Below, in pieces: positions 17,903 to 25,612 of a DNA stretch of 64,000 bases. The translations under genes and the position numbers were made by a program. The notes beneath the pieces are model-generated. The model saw only the letters and a list, made by a program, of their open reading frames with translations. It did no database searches and was not told the origin of the DNA. The stretch is from Labilithrix sp. (GTDB taxonomy: Bacteria > Myxococcota_A > Polyangia > Polyangiales > Polyangiaceae), in NCBI GenBank assembly GCA_019637225.1, contig JAHBWC010000003.1, forward strand, positions 124,001 through 188,000. The letters run 5' to 3'. Numbering within the stretch: the stretch's first letter is position 1; each line of letters starts with the position of its first letter.

Positions 17903-17945
17903 CGGGCGGCGGCGGCCAGGTGCTGCCGCCGCCCGTTTGCTTTTT
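17903..17945 (+). terminator. Rho-independent terminator of the FG/BON/dodecin operon
   Basis: An 11-bp GC stem (CGGGCGGCGGC / GCCGCCGCCCG) with an 11-nt loop is followed directly by TTTGCTTTTT. It is one of the clearest terminators in the window and defines the operon end. Confidence 0.85.
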
Positions 17946-18058
17946 CGCGGGGGCGCCTGCGAGGGGCGCGGGGCCGTCCGAGGCGCGGGCATTCCGGGGT
18001 GCAGCGTTTTGCAGCACCGGCCCCGCACGTGACGGATGAACTGCGGCAGCGGTGCAGG

Positions 18059-18064
18059 TACGCT
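18059..18064 (+). promoter_or_regulatory. Putative -10 box TACGCT, leaderless start of the TerC family gene
   Basis: TACGCT is 8 nt before the ATG at 18073; the same hexamer occurs at nearly the same distance before three other plus-strand genes here. Confidence 0.45.
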
Positions 18065-18072
18065 GCCTCGCG

Positions 18073-18873
18073 ATGGATTGGGTCGCTCCGCTCATCACCC
18101 TCACGCTGATGGAGGTCGTGCTCGGCATCGACAACATCGTCTTCTTGTCGATCCTCATCGGAGCGCTCCCCGAGGAGAGGAAGCCGACCGCGCGCTTCAT
18201 CGGGCTCGGCCTCGCGCTCGTGGCGCGCATCGCGCTCCTCCTCGGCATCAAGTGGGTGATGGGGCTCGATGTTGCCGTCTTCCACTGGTCCTCGGTGGGC
18301 TGGGTGCCGGAGGGCTGGGTGGAGAACCATCAGGTCGACGCCGTCACGGGGAAGGATCTCGTCCTCCTCGGAGGCGGGCTGTTCCTCATCGGCAAGAGCG
18401 TCGTCGAGATCCACAAGAAGACGATGGGGGGCGACGAGGACGAGATCTCGGACAAGGCGAAGAAGGCGTCGTTCGCCGGCGTCATCGCGCAGATCGTGGT
18501 CCTCGACCTCGTCTTCTCGCTCGACTCCGTGATCTCGGCGATCGGGATGGCGAACGACGTCTGGGTCATGGTCGTCGCGATGCTCGTCGCCGTCGCCTTC
18601 ATGGCGGTGTTCTCCGGGCGCGTGTCGGCGTTCATCGACGCGAACCCGACGTTCAAGATGCTCGCGCTGACGTTCCTCGTGATGATCGGCGTCCTGCTCC
18701 TCGCCGAGGGCGCGGGCACGCACATCAACAAGGGCTACATCTACGGCGCCATGGTCTTCTCGCTCCTCGTGGAGCTCCTCAACATGCGCGCGCGCCGGAA
18801 GAAGGACGCGAAGAAGAAGCACGAGCTCGCGGAAGAGCACGCGGCGGCCGCCGAGCGGCGCAGCGTCGCCTGA
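18073..18873 (+). CDS. TerC family integral membrane protein
   Basis: 266 residues with about seven membrane helices. Two inverted-repeat-like halves carry the family's acidic motifs: LMEVVLGIDNIVFLSIL near the start and VVLDLVFSLDSVISAIGM in the middle. Highly charged cytoplasmic loops lie between, and a Lys/Glu/Ala-rich tail ends the protein. TerC/Alx-type proteins take part in tellurite resistance or export of manganese and other metals loaded during secretion; manganese export is the best-supported role for close relatives. The ATG at 18073 was chosen over a GTG at 18052 because it opens on the first helix and has the TACGCT box. Confidence 0.88.
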   Translation: MDWVAPLITLTLMEVVLGIDNIVFLSILIGALPEERKPTARFIGLGLALVARIALLLGIKWVMGLDVAVFHWSSVGWVPEGWVENHQVDAVTGKDLVLLGGGLFLIGKSVVEIHKKTMGGDEDEISDKAKKASFAGVIAQIVVLDLVFSLDSVISAIGMANDVWVMVVAMLVAVAFMAVFSGRVSAFIDANPTFKMLALTFLVMIGVLLLAEGAGTHINKGYIYGAMVFSLLVELLNMRARRKKDAKKKHELAEEHAAAAERRSVA

Positions 18874-18921
18874 TCCACGGCGGCCCGCGCGTCGTGCGCG
18901 CGATGCTCGGCGCGGCGAAGC

Positions 18922-19953
18922 TCAGGGATGCGGCCCGAGCGTCCCGCGCGCGAGCGTGATGCTCCCTTCCACCACGGCCTCTTCCGGCTGCCGCGTCGGG
19001 GAGAAGGCGACGCGCTCGTAGTCGAGCTGCCAGCGCACGGTCGTCGGGACGGCGTGGGGATCGAGCGCGAACGTCACCTCGGTGCGCGCGAAGAGGCGCT
19101 CGTCGGCGATCTCGCGGCGGACGATCTCGGCGCCGCTCTTCACGGGGCCGAACACGCGGCCGAAGTACCTCCGCTTCGTCGCGAGCCGGCGGCCGGCGGC
19201 GTCCTCGGTCATGACGGTCAACGTGAGGCGCCGGAAGAGATCGCCTGTCGGGAAGGCGTGCCCCACTCCCTCGGGCTCGAGGACGAAACGGACGCGGTCG
19301 CCGTCGCGGTCGGCGCGGACCGAGACCGCCCGCGTCAGCACCGCGGCGTCGCGAGACGCGGCGAACGCGTGGCTCCGGCGGCCGTTTTCCTGGGGCATGT
19401 GGCACGAGGCGCACGACGTCGCGGCGTGGGCGCTCGCGCGGTGCTCCGTCGCCGTCTTCTGCATGCGCTCGCCGCGCGCGTCGGGGAAGTCGAACTCGTG
19501 GCAGCGCGCGCAGACGGCCTGACCGAGCGCGGCGGAGCGCTCGACGCCGTGCGGGGCAGCGATCGGGCGCTCGCGCGGCGACGACAGCACGGTCCGCGCG
19601 TCGCCCGGCCGAAGATGGCAGGTCGTGCACGTGATCCCCGCCTGGCGCGCCGCCTCCGACGTCTCGCGTGAGGGATCGCCGTGCGGAGCGTGACACCGCC
19701 GACAGAACGCGAGCGGCTCTGCGTAGACGGCGATCTCGTAGGCGCTGTTCGAGGCCGACGCATGATGCAGGGAGCCCTCCCATGTCCGTGCCGCGTCGGC
19801 GTGACAGCCGATGCACCCTTCGTCGGACAGCGCCGGCGCGCGGGGCGCCGAGCCCGTGGGCGACGCGGACGCCGAGGGCGCCCCGCGCGAGAGCGCGCTC
19901 GCCGTCGCGACGAGGAGCGCCGCGCCGAGGCGAGCCAGCCCGCTGAGCTTCAC
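18922..19953 (-). CDS. Pentahaem c-type cytochrome, periplasmic
   Basis: 343 residues, GTG start overlapping the previous gene's TGA by 4 bp. A signal peptide is followed by five CxxCH sites: CIGCH, CRRCH, CTTCH, CARCH and CASCH. Distal His candidates are present, such as HHASASNSAYE and HAFPTGDLFRR. The C-terminal 130 residues are haem-free and beta-rich (RLTLTVMTEDAAGRRLATKRRYFG). This is the layout of cytochrome c554- or NrfB-like multihaem proteins with a C-terminal sandwich domain. It probably carries electrons in the periplasm; the partner may be the coupled lipoprotein. Confidence 0.85.
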   Translation of the reverse strand: MKLSGLARLGAALLVATASALSRGAPSASASPTGSAPRAPALSDEGCIGCHADAARTWEGSLHHASASNSAYEIAVYAEPLAFCRRCHAPHGDPSRETSEAARQAGITCTTCHLRPGDARTVLSSPRERPIAAPHGVERSAALGQAVCARCHEFDFPDARGERMQKTATEHRASAHAATSCASCHMPQENGRRSHAFAASRDAAVLTRAVSVRADRDGDRVRFVLEPEGVGHAFPTGDLFRRLTLTVMTEDAAGRRLATKRRYFGRVFGPVKSGAEIVRREIADERLFARTEVTFALDPHAVPTTVRWQLDYERVAFSPTRQPEEAVVEGSITLARGTLGPHP

Positions 19954-21605
19954 GGCGACTCGGGGATCGGCATCGAGAGCGCGACGGGCGTACGGCAGAG
20001 GAGCTTCGTCGCGAAGCCCTCCTTCGCGAAGTGCGCGGCCTCCGACTGCGCGTCCGCAAAGGCGCGCGGCGCCATCGCCGACACGACGAGCCCGAGGTGG
20101 CGCGTCTGGTGGACGCGCGCGACGAACGGCCGGCGGAGGAGGCCCTGGACTCTCGCCGACTTCTTCATCGCCTCGTCGGTGGGCTCGCCGAGCGAGACGA
20201 AGACCGTCTGGCAGGCCCGCGTCGCCGCCGGTGCGGGCGTCTCGTTTTCGCCCACCGCGTCTTCGTGATCGAGCGCGCGGACGGAGACCTTGGCCGTCCG
20301 GCGGAGGATGGCGGTGCGGTCGGCCTCGGCGTCGTACGCGAGGAGCCACACGTCGTCCGTCCCTCGCGCCGCGACGGAGTGGAGGATGAACCGCGAGCCG
20401 TCGGGGACACTCACGGTCGGCTCGTCCTCCACGTCGACGAAGAGGCCGTAGGGAGGCTCGTAGAAGCCCGAGCGGAGCTTGTCGGCGTAGGTCGCCTGCG
20501 TGAAGTCGGGGAGCGGGATCGCCTCGAACGACGCCCCCGCGCGAACGAAGAGCGTCCCGGTCTTGTGGGCGACGGGCCGATGGTCGGAGGGGCCGTCGCG
20601 GCCTTCGTCTCCGCACACGAGGTAGAGCGGTCCGTCGCGTCCCGCGGAGGACGCGACGATCTCGGCGCACGGCGTCGTGATCTTCGTCACGCCCTGCGCG
20701 TCGCGGTGGGCGAGGTAGCCGCCCCGGCCGGAGAGCCAGAGATCGTCGGCGCGCGGACCCGTGATCCCGTCGATCCACGGCGTGGCCGGCAGGTCGGGCA
20801 GCGCGAGCTGCGTCGGCTTCGTCGCGCCCGGCTCCCAGGCGAGCACGGCGCGTGTGGCGTCGAGCGGACCGCTGTCGGGCTCCCTCGCCGAGCCCGATGT
20901 GACGACGCGGCCGTCGGTGAAGGCCGTCCACGCGACGACGACGAAGTTCTTCGGCAGCTCGGGGGGCGCGACCTTCTTCCCCCGGACGATCGCGAACCTC
21001 GTCGGGATCTCGGGCGCGCTGAACGGCGACGCGTCGTACGACACGCCCGAGACGTGGCCGAGCAGGACGTCGTCGTTCCAGCGGAGGACCTTGTCGTAGG
21101 CGAGCGCGGGCGCGCGGCTCTCGACGAAGCGGCCGGCTTCGTAGGTGTAGTTCCGCGAGACGTAGCGGCTCCGAAAATGCCCCTGGTTCGTGGCGACGAC
21201 GATCGGGCTCGGCCAGGCGCCGCCGACCGCCTGGATCGCGTCGACGTTGTTCGCGATCTCGAGCCCGCGGCGCTCGGTGTCGATGTTGCCGATGCGCTCG
21301 ATCCCGCCGCTCGCCGTCAGGCGCCGGAACACGCCGCGCGAGGCGAAGAGGAGCTCGCCGTCGGCGAGCGTGTGGATGCGGCCGAAGCCGCCCACCGTCG
21401 CGACGATCGCGAACGGCGACGGCCGCGGGCTCGCGGGCCCTGCGTCATCTCCTGCGTCGGCGAGCGGCGCGGACGGCGCCGAGGTCGCGGCGGGGGCATC
21501 GTGCACCGGCCTCGCGCTCGGACGTTCGCCCGTCGAACGGCAGCCGGCGCCGCCGACCAGGATGCACATGGCGCCGGCGACTCCGGCCCGCGACAGGGTT
21601 CGCAC
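19950..21605 (-). CDS. Lipoprotein of unknown function coupled to the pentahaem cytochrome
   Basis: 551 residues. Lipobox VGGAGC, then an Ala/Pro/Ser spacer, then a long beta-rich region from about residue 65 with propeller-like repeats (FGRIHTLADGELLFASRGVFRRL, DDLWLSGRGGYLAHRD, DDVWLLAYD). No catalytic motif is evident. The C-terminal 100 residues contain two or three cysteines and look like a separate domain. The stop overlaps the cytochrome start in GTGA, so translation is coupled and a joint function is likely. TAGCCT lies 6 nt before the GTG start. Confidence 0.7.
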   Translation of the reverse strand: MRTLSRAGVAGAMCILVGGAGCRSTGERPSARPVHDAPAATSAPSAPLADAGDDAGPASPRPSPFAIVATVGGFGRIHTLADGELLFASRGVFRRLTASGGIERIGNIDTERRGLEIANNVDAIQAVGGAWPSPIVVATNQGHFRSRYVSRNYTYEAGRFVESRAPALAYDKVLRWNDDVLLGHVSGVSYDASPFSAPEIPTRFAIVRGKKVAPPELPKNFVVVAWTAFTDGRVVTSGSAREPDSGPLDATRAVLAWEPGATKPTQLALPDLPATPWIDGITGPRADDLWLSGRGGYLAHRDAQGVTKITTPCAEIVASSAGRDGPLYLVCGDEGRDGPSDHRPVAHKTGTLFVRAGASFEAIPLPDFTQATYADKLRSGFYEPPYGLFVDVEDEPTVSVPDGSRFILHSVAARGTDDVWLLAYDAEADRTAILRRTAKVSVRALDHEDAVGENETPAPAATRACQTVFVSLGEPTDEAMKKSARVQGLLRRPFVARVHQTRHLGLVVSAMAPRAFADAQSEAAHFAKEGFATKLLCRTPVALSMPIPESP

Positions 21606-21611
21606 CGCGCG

Positions 21612-21617
21612 AGGCTA
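21612..21617 (-). promoter_or_regulatory. Putative -10 box TAGCCT, leaderless GTG start at 21605
   Basis: TAGCCT on the minus strand ends 6 nt before the GTG. Confidence 0.45.
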
Positions 21618-21682
21618 GCACGGCGTCGCGCGGCGTCCGCGGCGCGCTGCCGACCGTCTCGCGCCCGCGCGTGGGCCGCGGA

Positions 21683-23116
21683 TCAGAGCGTCGCGTAGAG
21701 GAACGCGAGGCACATCTCGTCGTCGGTGCCTTCGCCCCACCGGAGCTCGCGTGAGGGCCTTCGCTTCCCGTTCACGATCGGCTGCGCGTCGGCGCGGTTG
21801 TCCCAGCGGCACGTGACGGCCGCGCGCTGGACGCGTTGACCCTTCTCCAGCCAGTAGCCCTCCTGGTGATGAAAGTCCCATCGCGGGACGTCGAGCAGGC
21901 AGGCCGCTTCGCCCGGCGACGTCGGCTCGGGGAGCGCCTCGACGCGGATCGACTGCCCGCGCAGGTGCATGTGAGGCGCGACCCCGCGCACCTCGAGCGG
22001 GAGCGGCAGCGCGATCTCCGCGCGCGCCGTCGCCCGCGGATCGTCGGGCCCTGCGTTCGCCGGCACGCGGAAGCCGTACTGGAGAAGCGGGACCCAGACC
22101 GCCTGGCGGAGAGGCTCGTCTTGCCTCGCGAGCCACATGTCGATGCGCGTCTGGTCTCGCTTGCCGGCGGCGACGCGATCGTAGTTCTCGAGGCTGTAGT
22201 GAACCTGCATGACGAGCCGTGATCCGGGAGCGAGCGCGATCGCGGTGCCCTCGGGCAGCGCGGTCGGCGCGCCGGCCTCGTCGGTCGCGCCCGCGCCGGG
22301 GGCCCAGCCGACGATCATCTGCGCGTCGAACGAGACGAGCTCCCCCTTCGCGAGGTTGCCGGGCCGGACCGCCGGCGTGACGCCGATCCCGCCGAAGCAG
22401 GTGTAGCCGGGGCCGGGCTCGCGCTCGTCGAGCTCGCGGATCCGGTCGAGTGCGCCGGCGCGCACCTCGAAGAGCAGCACGTGGTGGACGACGGACGGGA
22501 GGCCCGGCGCGATGCGGAGGCCGACGACGCGCTCGGGCCGCTCGAGCTTCGGATCGAGCACGAAGCAGTGGTAGTCGTCCGCGCGCCCGCGCTTCGGCGC
22601 GTAGGCTTCGGCGGGGACCGCGACGCGATCGGGCGCGCCGGCGAGCGGGCGGTAGCTCCGCTTCACCGTCGGCGGCCTGTGGTCCTCGCGCAGGCCCTCG
22701 GGCGCGCCGCGCTCGGCCCAGCGCTGAAGCGCGAGCATGTCGGCTTCGGGGAGCGCGCGCGAATGGCGGAGCTCGGCGCACGCGGTCGTGTCGGGGAGCC
22801 ACGGTGGCATGTGGCGCCGGCGCGTCTCGTGCGCGATCGCACCCGCGTGGGTCTTGGCGTCCTCGAAGCTCGTCAGCGCCATCGGGCCGATGCCGCCCTC
22901 GGCGTGGCAGCTCGTGCATTGGCTGTCGAGGATCGCGGCGACGCGGTTCCAGTAGGTCGGAGCTTCGTCGGCCGCGGCCGCGAGGGCGGCGTCGGCGTCG
23001 AGCGCCTGCCGACGGCCGATCGCCTCCGGGGACTCGCTCCGCTTCGAGAGCGTGCAGGCGACCGCGGCGAGCAAGAGCAGCGCGACGGAGGAGGCGGCGA
23101 CGTGCTTCGGCTTCAG
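21683..23116 (-). CDS. Cytochrome-c-motif plus copper type II ascorbate-dependent monooxygenase-like lipoprotein
   Basis: 477 residues if translation begins at CTG 23116. The N-terminal part has a haem site CTSCH within a short c-type domain (RVAAILDSQCTSCH, then MPPW). From about residue 170 the PHM/DBM-like copper monooxygenase fold follows: the histidine pair in PSVVHHVLLFEV, a further His in QVHYSLEN, VAPHMHLRGQSIRV, and the Met ligand region DEMCLAFLY. Such two-copper enzymes hydroxylate small substrates; bacterial versions with a cytochrome domain are uncharacterised. The start is unusual. The frame opens right after the upstream TGA and contains no ATG or GTG before the lipobox (LLLLAAVAC). 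CTG behind GAGGA restores the signal peptide; TTG 23074 would truncate it. Confidence 0.78.
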   Translation of the reverse strand: MKPKHVAASSVALLLLAAVACTLSKRSESPEAIGRRQALDADAALAAAADEAPTYWNRVAAILDSQCTSCHAEGGIGPMALTSFEDAKTHAGAIAHETRRRHMPPWLPDTTACAELRHSRALPEADMLALQRWAERGAPEGLREDHRPPTVKRSYRPLAGAPDRVAVPAEAYAPKRGRADDYHCFVLDPKLERPERVVGLRIAPGLPSVVHHVLLFEVRAGALDRIRELDEREPGPGYTCFGGIGVTPAVRPGNLAKGELVSFDAQMIVGWAPGAGATDEAGAPTALPEGTAIALAPGSRLVMQVHYSLENYDRVAAGKRDQTRIDMWLARQDEPLRQAVWVPLLQYGFRVPANAGPDDPRATARAEIALPLPLEVRGVAPHMHLRGQSIRVEALPEPTSPGEAACLLDVPRWDFHHQEGYWLEKGQRVQRAAVTCRWDNRADAQPIVNGKRRPSRELRWGEGTDDEMCLAFLYATL

Positions 23117-23122
23117 GTTTCC

Positions 23123-23443
23123 TCAGATGCGCGCGGTGGCAGGTGTGAGCGGTCTCTTCAGGCGCCGCCAGCGGCGGAGCGGAATCATCTCGTCCTCGGG
23201 CTCCGGCTCGATGAGCTCGGCGTCGCAGCGCGGGCAGGTCCAGTTGTAGAGCTTCCTCGCGCAAGCGCCGATCGACATGCCGATGACCACTGCGACGGGG
23301 GCGAGCACGAGGTTCAGTCCGAGCAGAAGCGAGAAACCGAGCGCGATCGTGAGCGATCCGACCCAGAAGCCGACGCTCAGCACCTTCCATATCGACTTGG
23401 GCGGTGACGGTGTGACGTGGCACCTGCACGCATGACAGAACAT
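23123..23443 (-). CDS. Small membrane protein with two zinc-ribbon-like Cys pairs
   Basis: 106 residues. CHACRCH at the N-terminus and CPRC in the second half could together bind one zinc. Between them lie two hydrophobic segments (VLSVGFWVGSLTIALGFSLLLGL and VLAPVAVVIGMSIGACA). The tail is Arg-rich. The ATG at 23443 has a strong AAGGAGGG Shine-Dalgarno site, so the 7-residue longer reading was rejected. The stop lies 6 bp before the proposed CTG start of the monooxygenase gene, giving an operon. Function unknown. Confidence 0.65.
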   Translation of the reverse strand: MFCHACRCHVTPSPPKSIWKVLSVGFWVGSLTIALGFSLLLGLNLVLAPVAVVIGMSIGACARKLYNWTCPRCDAELIEPEPEDEMIPLRRWRRLKRPLTPATARI

Positions 23444-23487
23444 CGGTCCCTCCTTCCAGCTCATCCGGCGCAGACGCCAGACGCTGG

Positions 23488-23582
23488 GCGTGAAGAGATC
23501 CGACGTGCACGCCTCGGGCCCGCGGACGGACGAGCTCCTCGCCCGGAGGCGCCGGCCGGAGCTCGACGGCGGTGAGCGCGAC
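23488..23582. repeat. Dispersed repeat, copy A (direct relative of 36765-36857)
   Basis: About 95 bp, roughly four bases in five identical by eye to copy B in the same orientation. Both contain the core GGACGGACG(A/G)GCTCCTC and end in CGGAGCTCGACGGCGGTG. In copy A, GAGCTCC and GGAGCTC form a stem around a GC-rich loop. Each copy lies just past the 3' end of a minus-strand gene. Confidence 0.65.
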
Positions 23583-23653
23583 GCGGGCCGTCCTCGGGCG
23601 AGACCGACTGGCCGGAGGACGCCCCGGACGGCCGCTGACAGGCCTCGCGCGCG

Positions 23654-24112
23654 CTACCGGCAGCGATCGTCGCGGCCCGGCTGCACGAGGCAGTCGCCCG
23701 GTCCGCACCGGCGGATCACCGTGTGCGCGCCGCTGGCCACGCAGCGGTAGAGGACGTCGGGATCGCCGTCGAGCTTGTCTCCGCCGCAATAAGAGCCGCC
23801 CGTGACGCAAGGGACGGGCGCGTTGCACGACGCGCTCGCCGGCGCGCTCCCCGCGTCCGCGCAGCCGCCGCCGCACTGCACGACGAACGTGAAGCCGCCG
23901 TCCGCGCAGCGCTCGAGCGTGACGCCGTCGGCGCGGCACGCGCGCGTCCCCTCGGCGCAGCGCGACTCGGCGTCGATCGCGGCGGCGTCCGGATTGGCCT
24001 CGGCTCTCGCGTCTACCTCGGCGGGCTCGGACCACGTGAAGTCGTAGCAGGCCGGAGCCGCTCCGGAGAGGAGCGCGACGCTCGCGGTCGCTATCGCCCG
24101 TCTCGCCGCCAT
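23654..24112 (-). CDS. Cys-rich secreted protein or lipoprotein
   Basis: 152 residues. MAARRAIATASVALLSGAAPAC is a signal peptide, with Cys22 as a possible lipidation site. The mature chain has about 12 cysteines in pairs (CAEGTRAC, CADGGFTFVVQCGGGC, CVTGGSYCGG, CGPGDC), typical of small disulfide-rich myxobacterial surface proteins. No family name can be given. The ATG at 24112 gives a standard n-region; an ATG seven codons upstream would add MRQHADA. It is divergent from the FHA regulator across 85 bp. Confidence 0.6.
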   Translation of the reverse strand: MAARRAIATASVALLSGAAPACYDFTWSEPAEVDARAEANPDAAAIDAESRCAEGTRACRADGVTLERCADGGFTFVVQCGGGCADAGSAPASASCNAPVPCVTGGSYCGGDKLDGDPDVLYRCVASGAHTVIRRCGPGDCLVQPGRDDRCR

Positions 24113-24182
24113 CGCGTCGGCATGCTGACGCACGCGCCGCCCTCGAGCAAGCGCGAGGCGCCTGTCCTCGGGCGCGGAGTGC

Positions 24183-24188
24183 TACTGT
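24183..24188 (+). promoter_or_regulatory. Putative -10 box TACTGT before the FHA/sigma-54 activator
   Basis: TACTGT lies 9 nt before the ATG at 24198; no Shine-Dalgarno sequence is present. Confidence 0.4.
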
Positions 24189-24197
24189 CCCCGGGCG

Positions 24198-25532
24198 ATG
24201 TCCGCCGTCGGTCCCAAGACGCGCACGGTCGCCACGCGCGCCGCCCTGGTTTCCCCGCTGCCGCTCCGCGTCCGCGTCGTTCGCTGCGCGTCGGGCGGGG
24301 CTCCGCCGCCGCCGCTCGACCTCGCGTCGGGGACGGCGACGATCGGCGCGGCCTCGACCTGCGATCTGGTGCTGGACGACGGCGCCGTCTCGCGCCGGCA
24401 CGCCGCGCTCGAGCTCGTGCCCGAAGGCGTGCTCGTGCGCGACCTCGAGAGCCGCAACGGAACGTTCTATCTCGGACAGCGCATCGAGCGGATGATCGCG
24501 TCGCCGGGCGTCGTCCTCGAGGTCGGCGCGAGCTCGATCGTGATCGAGCTCGCGCCCGACGCCGTCGCCGACGATGAGCCGCTCCGGCTGGGCGGCTTCC
24601 GCGGGATGATCGGCGCGTCGGCGGTGATGCAGTCGCTCTTCGGGAGGATCGCTCGGCTCGACGGCTCGCTCCTACCGGTCCTCGTCCTCGGCGAGACGGG
24701 GGTGGGCAAGGAGCTCGTCGCGCGCGCGCTGCATGAAGGATCGCGCGTCGCGGAGGGGCCGTTCGTCGCCGTCAACTGCGGGGCGATCGCGCGCGAGCTC
24801 GTCGCGAGCACGCTCTTCGGTCACCGCAAGGGCGCGTTCACCGGCGCGACCGACACGCGCAGGGGAGCGTTCGGGGCGGCGGACGGCGGCACGCTCTTCC
24901 TCGACGAGATCGGAGAGTTGCCGCTCGACGTGCAGCCGACGCTCCTGCGGGCGCTCGAGGCGGGGGAGGTGACCGCGCTCGGCGAGGACACACCGCGCAA
25001 GGTCTCGGTCCGCGTCGTCGCGGCGACGCACAAGGACCTCCTCGCCGAGTCGCGTCGCGGCGGCTTCCGCGAGGACCTCTACTATCGCCTCGGCGCGCTC
25101 ACGCTCCGCGTGCCGCCGCTCCGCGAGCGCGCCGCCGACGTTCCGCTCCTCGCCGACGCGATCGCGCGGCAGGAGGGCGCCGCGGGGCTGCCCTCCGACG
25201 TCCTCGACGCGCTCGCGGGGCAGACCTTTCGCGGGAACGTGCGCGAGCTCCGGAACGCCGTACGCGCCTACGTCGCGCTCGGTGAGCTCGGCGAGCTCGC
25301 GGCGCCGGACGTGCGCGTCGAGGCGGGCGTGATCGAGGCGGCGCTCGCGGACGCGGTGCGCCTCGATCGGCCGTTTCTCGAGCAGCGTGACGAGATCGCG
25401 AAGCGCTTCACGGAGATCTACGTCGCGCGCCTGCTCCAGGAGTCGGGCGGGAACCAGACGCTGGCGGCGAAGATCGCCGGGCTCGATCGCACGTACCTCG
25501 GTCGCCTGCTCGCGAAGCTTGGACATCGCTGA
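24198..25532 (+). CDS. FHA-domain sigma-54 (RpoN) transcription activator
   Basis: 444 residues. The FHA domain spans about residues 22-118, with the phosphothreonine-binding SRRHA and SRNGTF. The AAA+ domain spans about 135-370: Walker A GETGVGKE (165-172), the sigma-54 contact loop GAFTGA (212-217), Walker [16 protein letters not shown] and the arginine finger region [10 protein letters not shown] Fis-type helix-turn-helix closes the protein ([20 protein letters not shown]). It should read a Ser/Thr kinase signal through FHA and open sigma-54 promoters. Kinases are encoded directly downstream and throughout the window, and four sigma-54-type promoters are candidates for regulation, though no binding site links them directly. 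Confidence 0.93.
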   Translation: MSAVGPKTRTVATRAALVSPLPLRVRVVRCASGGAPPPPLDLASGTATIGAASTCDLVLDDGAVSRRHAALELVPEGVLVRDLESRNGTFYLGQRIERMIASPGVVLEVGASSIVIELAPDAVADDEPLRLGGFRGMIGASAVMQSLFGRIARLDGSLLPVLVLGETGVGKELVARALHEGSRVAEGPFVAVNCGAIARELVASTLFGHRKGAFTGATDTRRGAFGAADGGTLFLDEIGELPLDVQPTLLRALEAGEVTALGEDTPRKVSVRVVAATHKDLLAESRRGGFREDLYYRLGALTLRVPPLRERAADVPLLADAIARQEGAAGLPSDVLDALAGQTFRGNVRELRNAVRAYVALGELGELAAPDVRVEAGVIEAALADAVRLDRPFLEQRDEIAKRFTEIYVARLLQESGGNQTLAAKIAGLDRTYLGRLLAKLGHR

Positions 25533-25537
25533 GCGGC

Positions 25538-25565
25538 GCGCGCCCTCGACGTGCAGAGGGCGCGC
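25538..25565 (+). terminator. 10-bp-stem hairpin after the sigma-54 activator gene
   Basis: GCGCGCCCTC and GAGGGCGCGC around an 8-nt loop, starting 6 bp after the stop. There is no T-tract; a factor-dependent or weak terminator is possible. Confidence 0.4.
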
Positions 25566-25599
25566 TCGGAACGCGCTGCTTCGGAGCGGGCGACCTTGG

Positions 25600-25605
25600 T
25601 ATGAT
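25600..25605 (+). promoter_or_regulatory. Putative -10 box TATGAT overlapping the annotated-looking ATG
   Basis: TATGAT covers the ATG at 25601 and ends 7 nt before an in-frame GTG at 25613. It is the best -10 match of the set and argues for the GTG as true start. Confidence 0.45.
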
Positions 25606-25612
25606 CGCCGGG

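Noticed and set aside
21615-24401. 928-codon open frame on the minus strand
   Set aside because: It runs across three well-supported genes in another frame and is Arg/Ala/Gly-rich without domains, a normal by-product of high GC.
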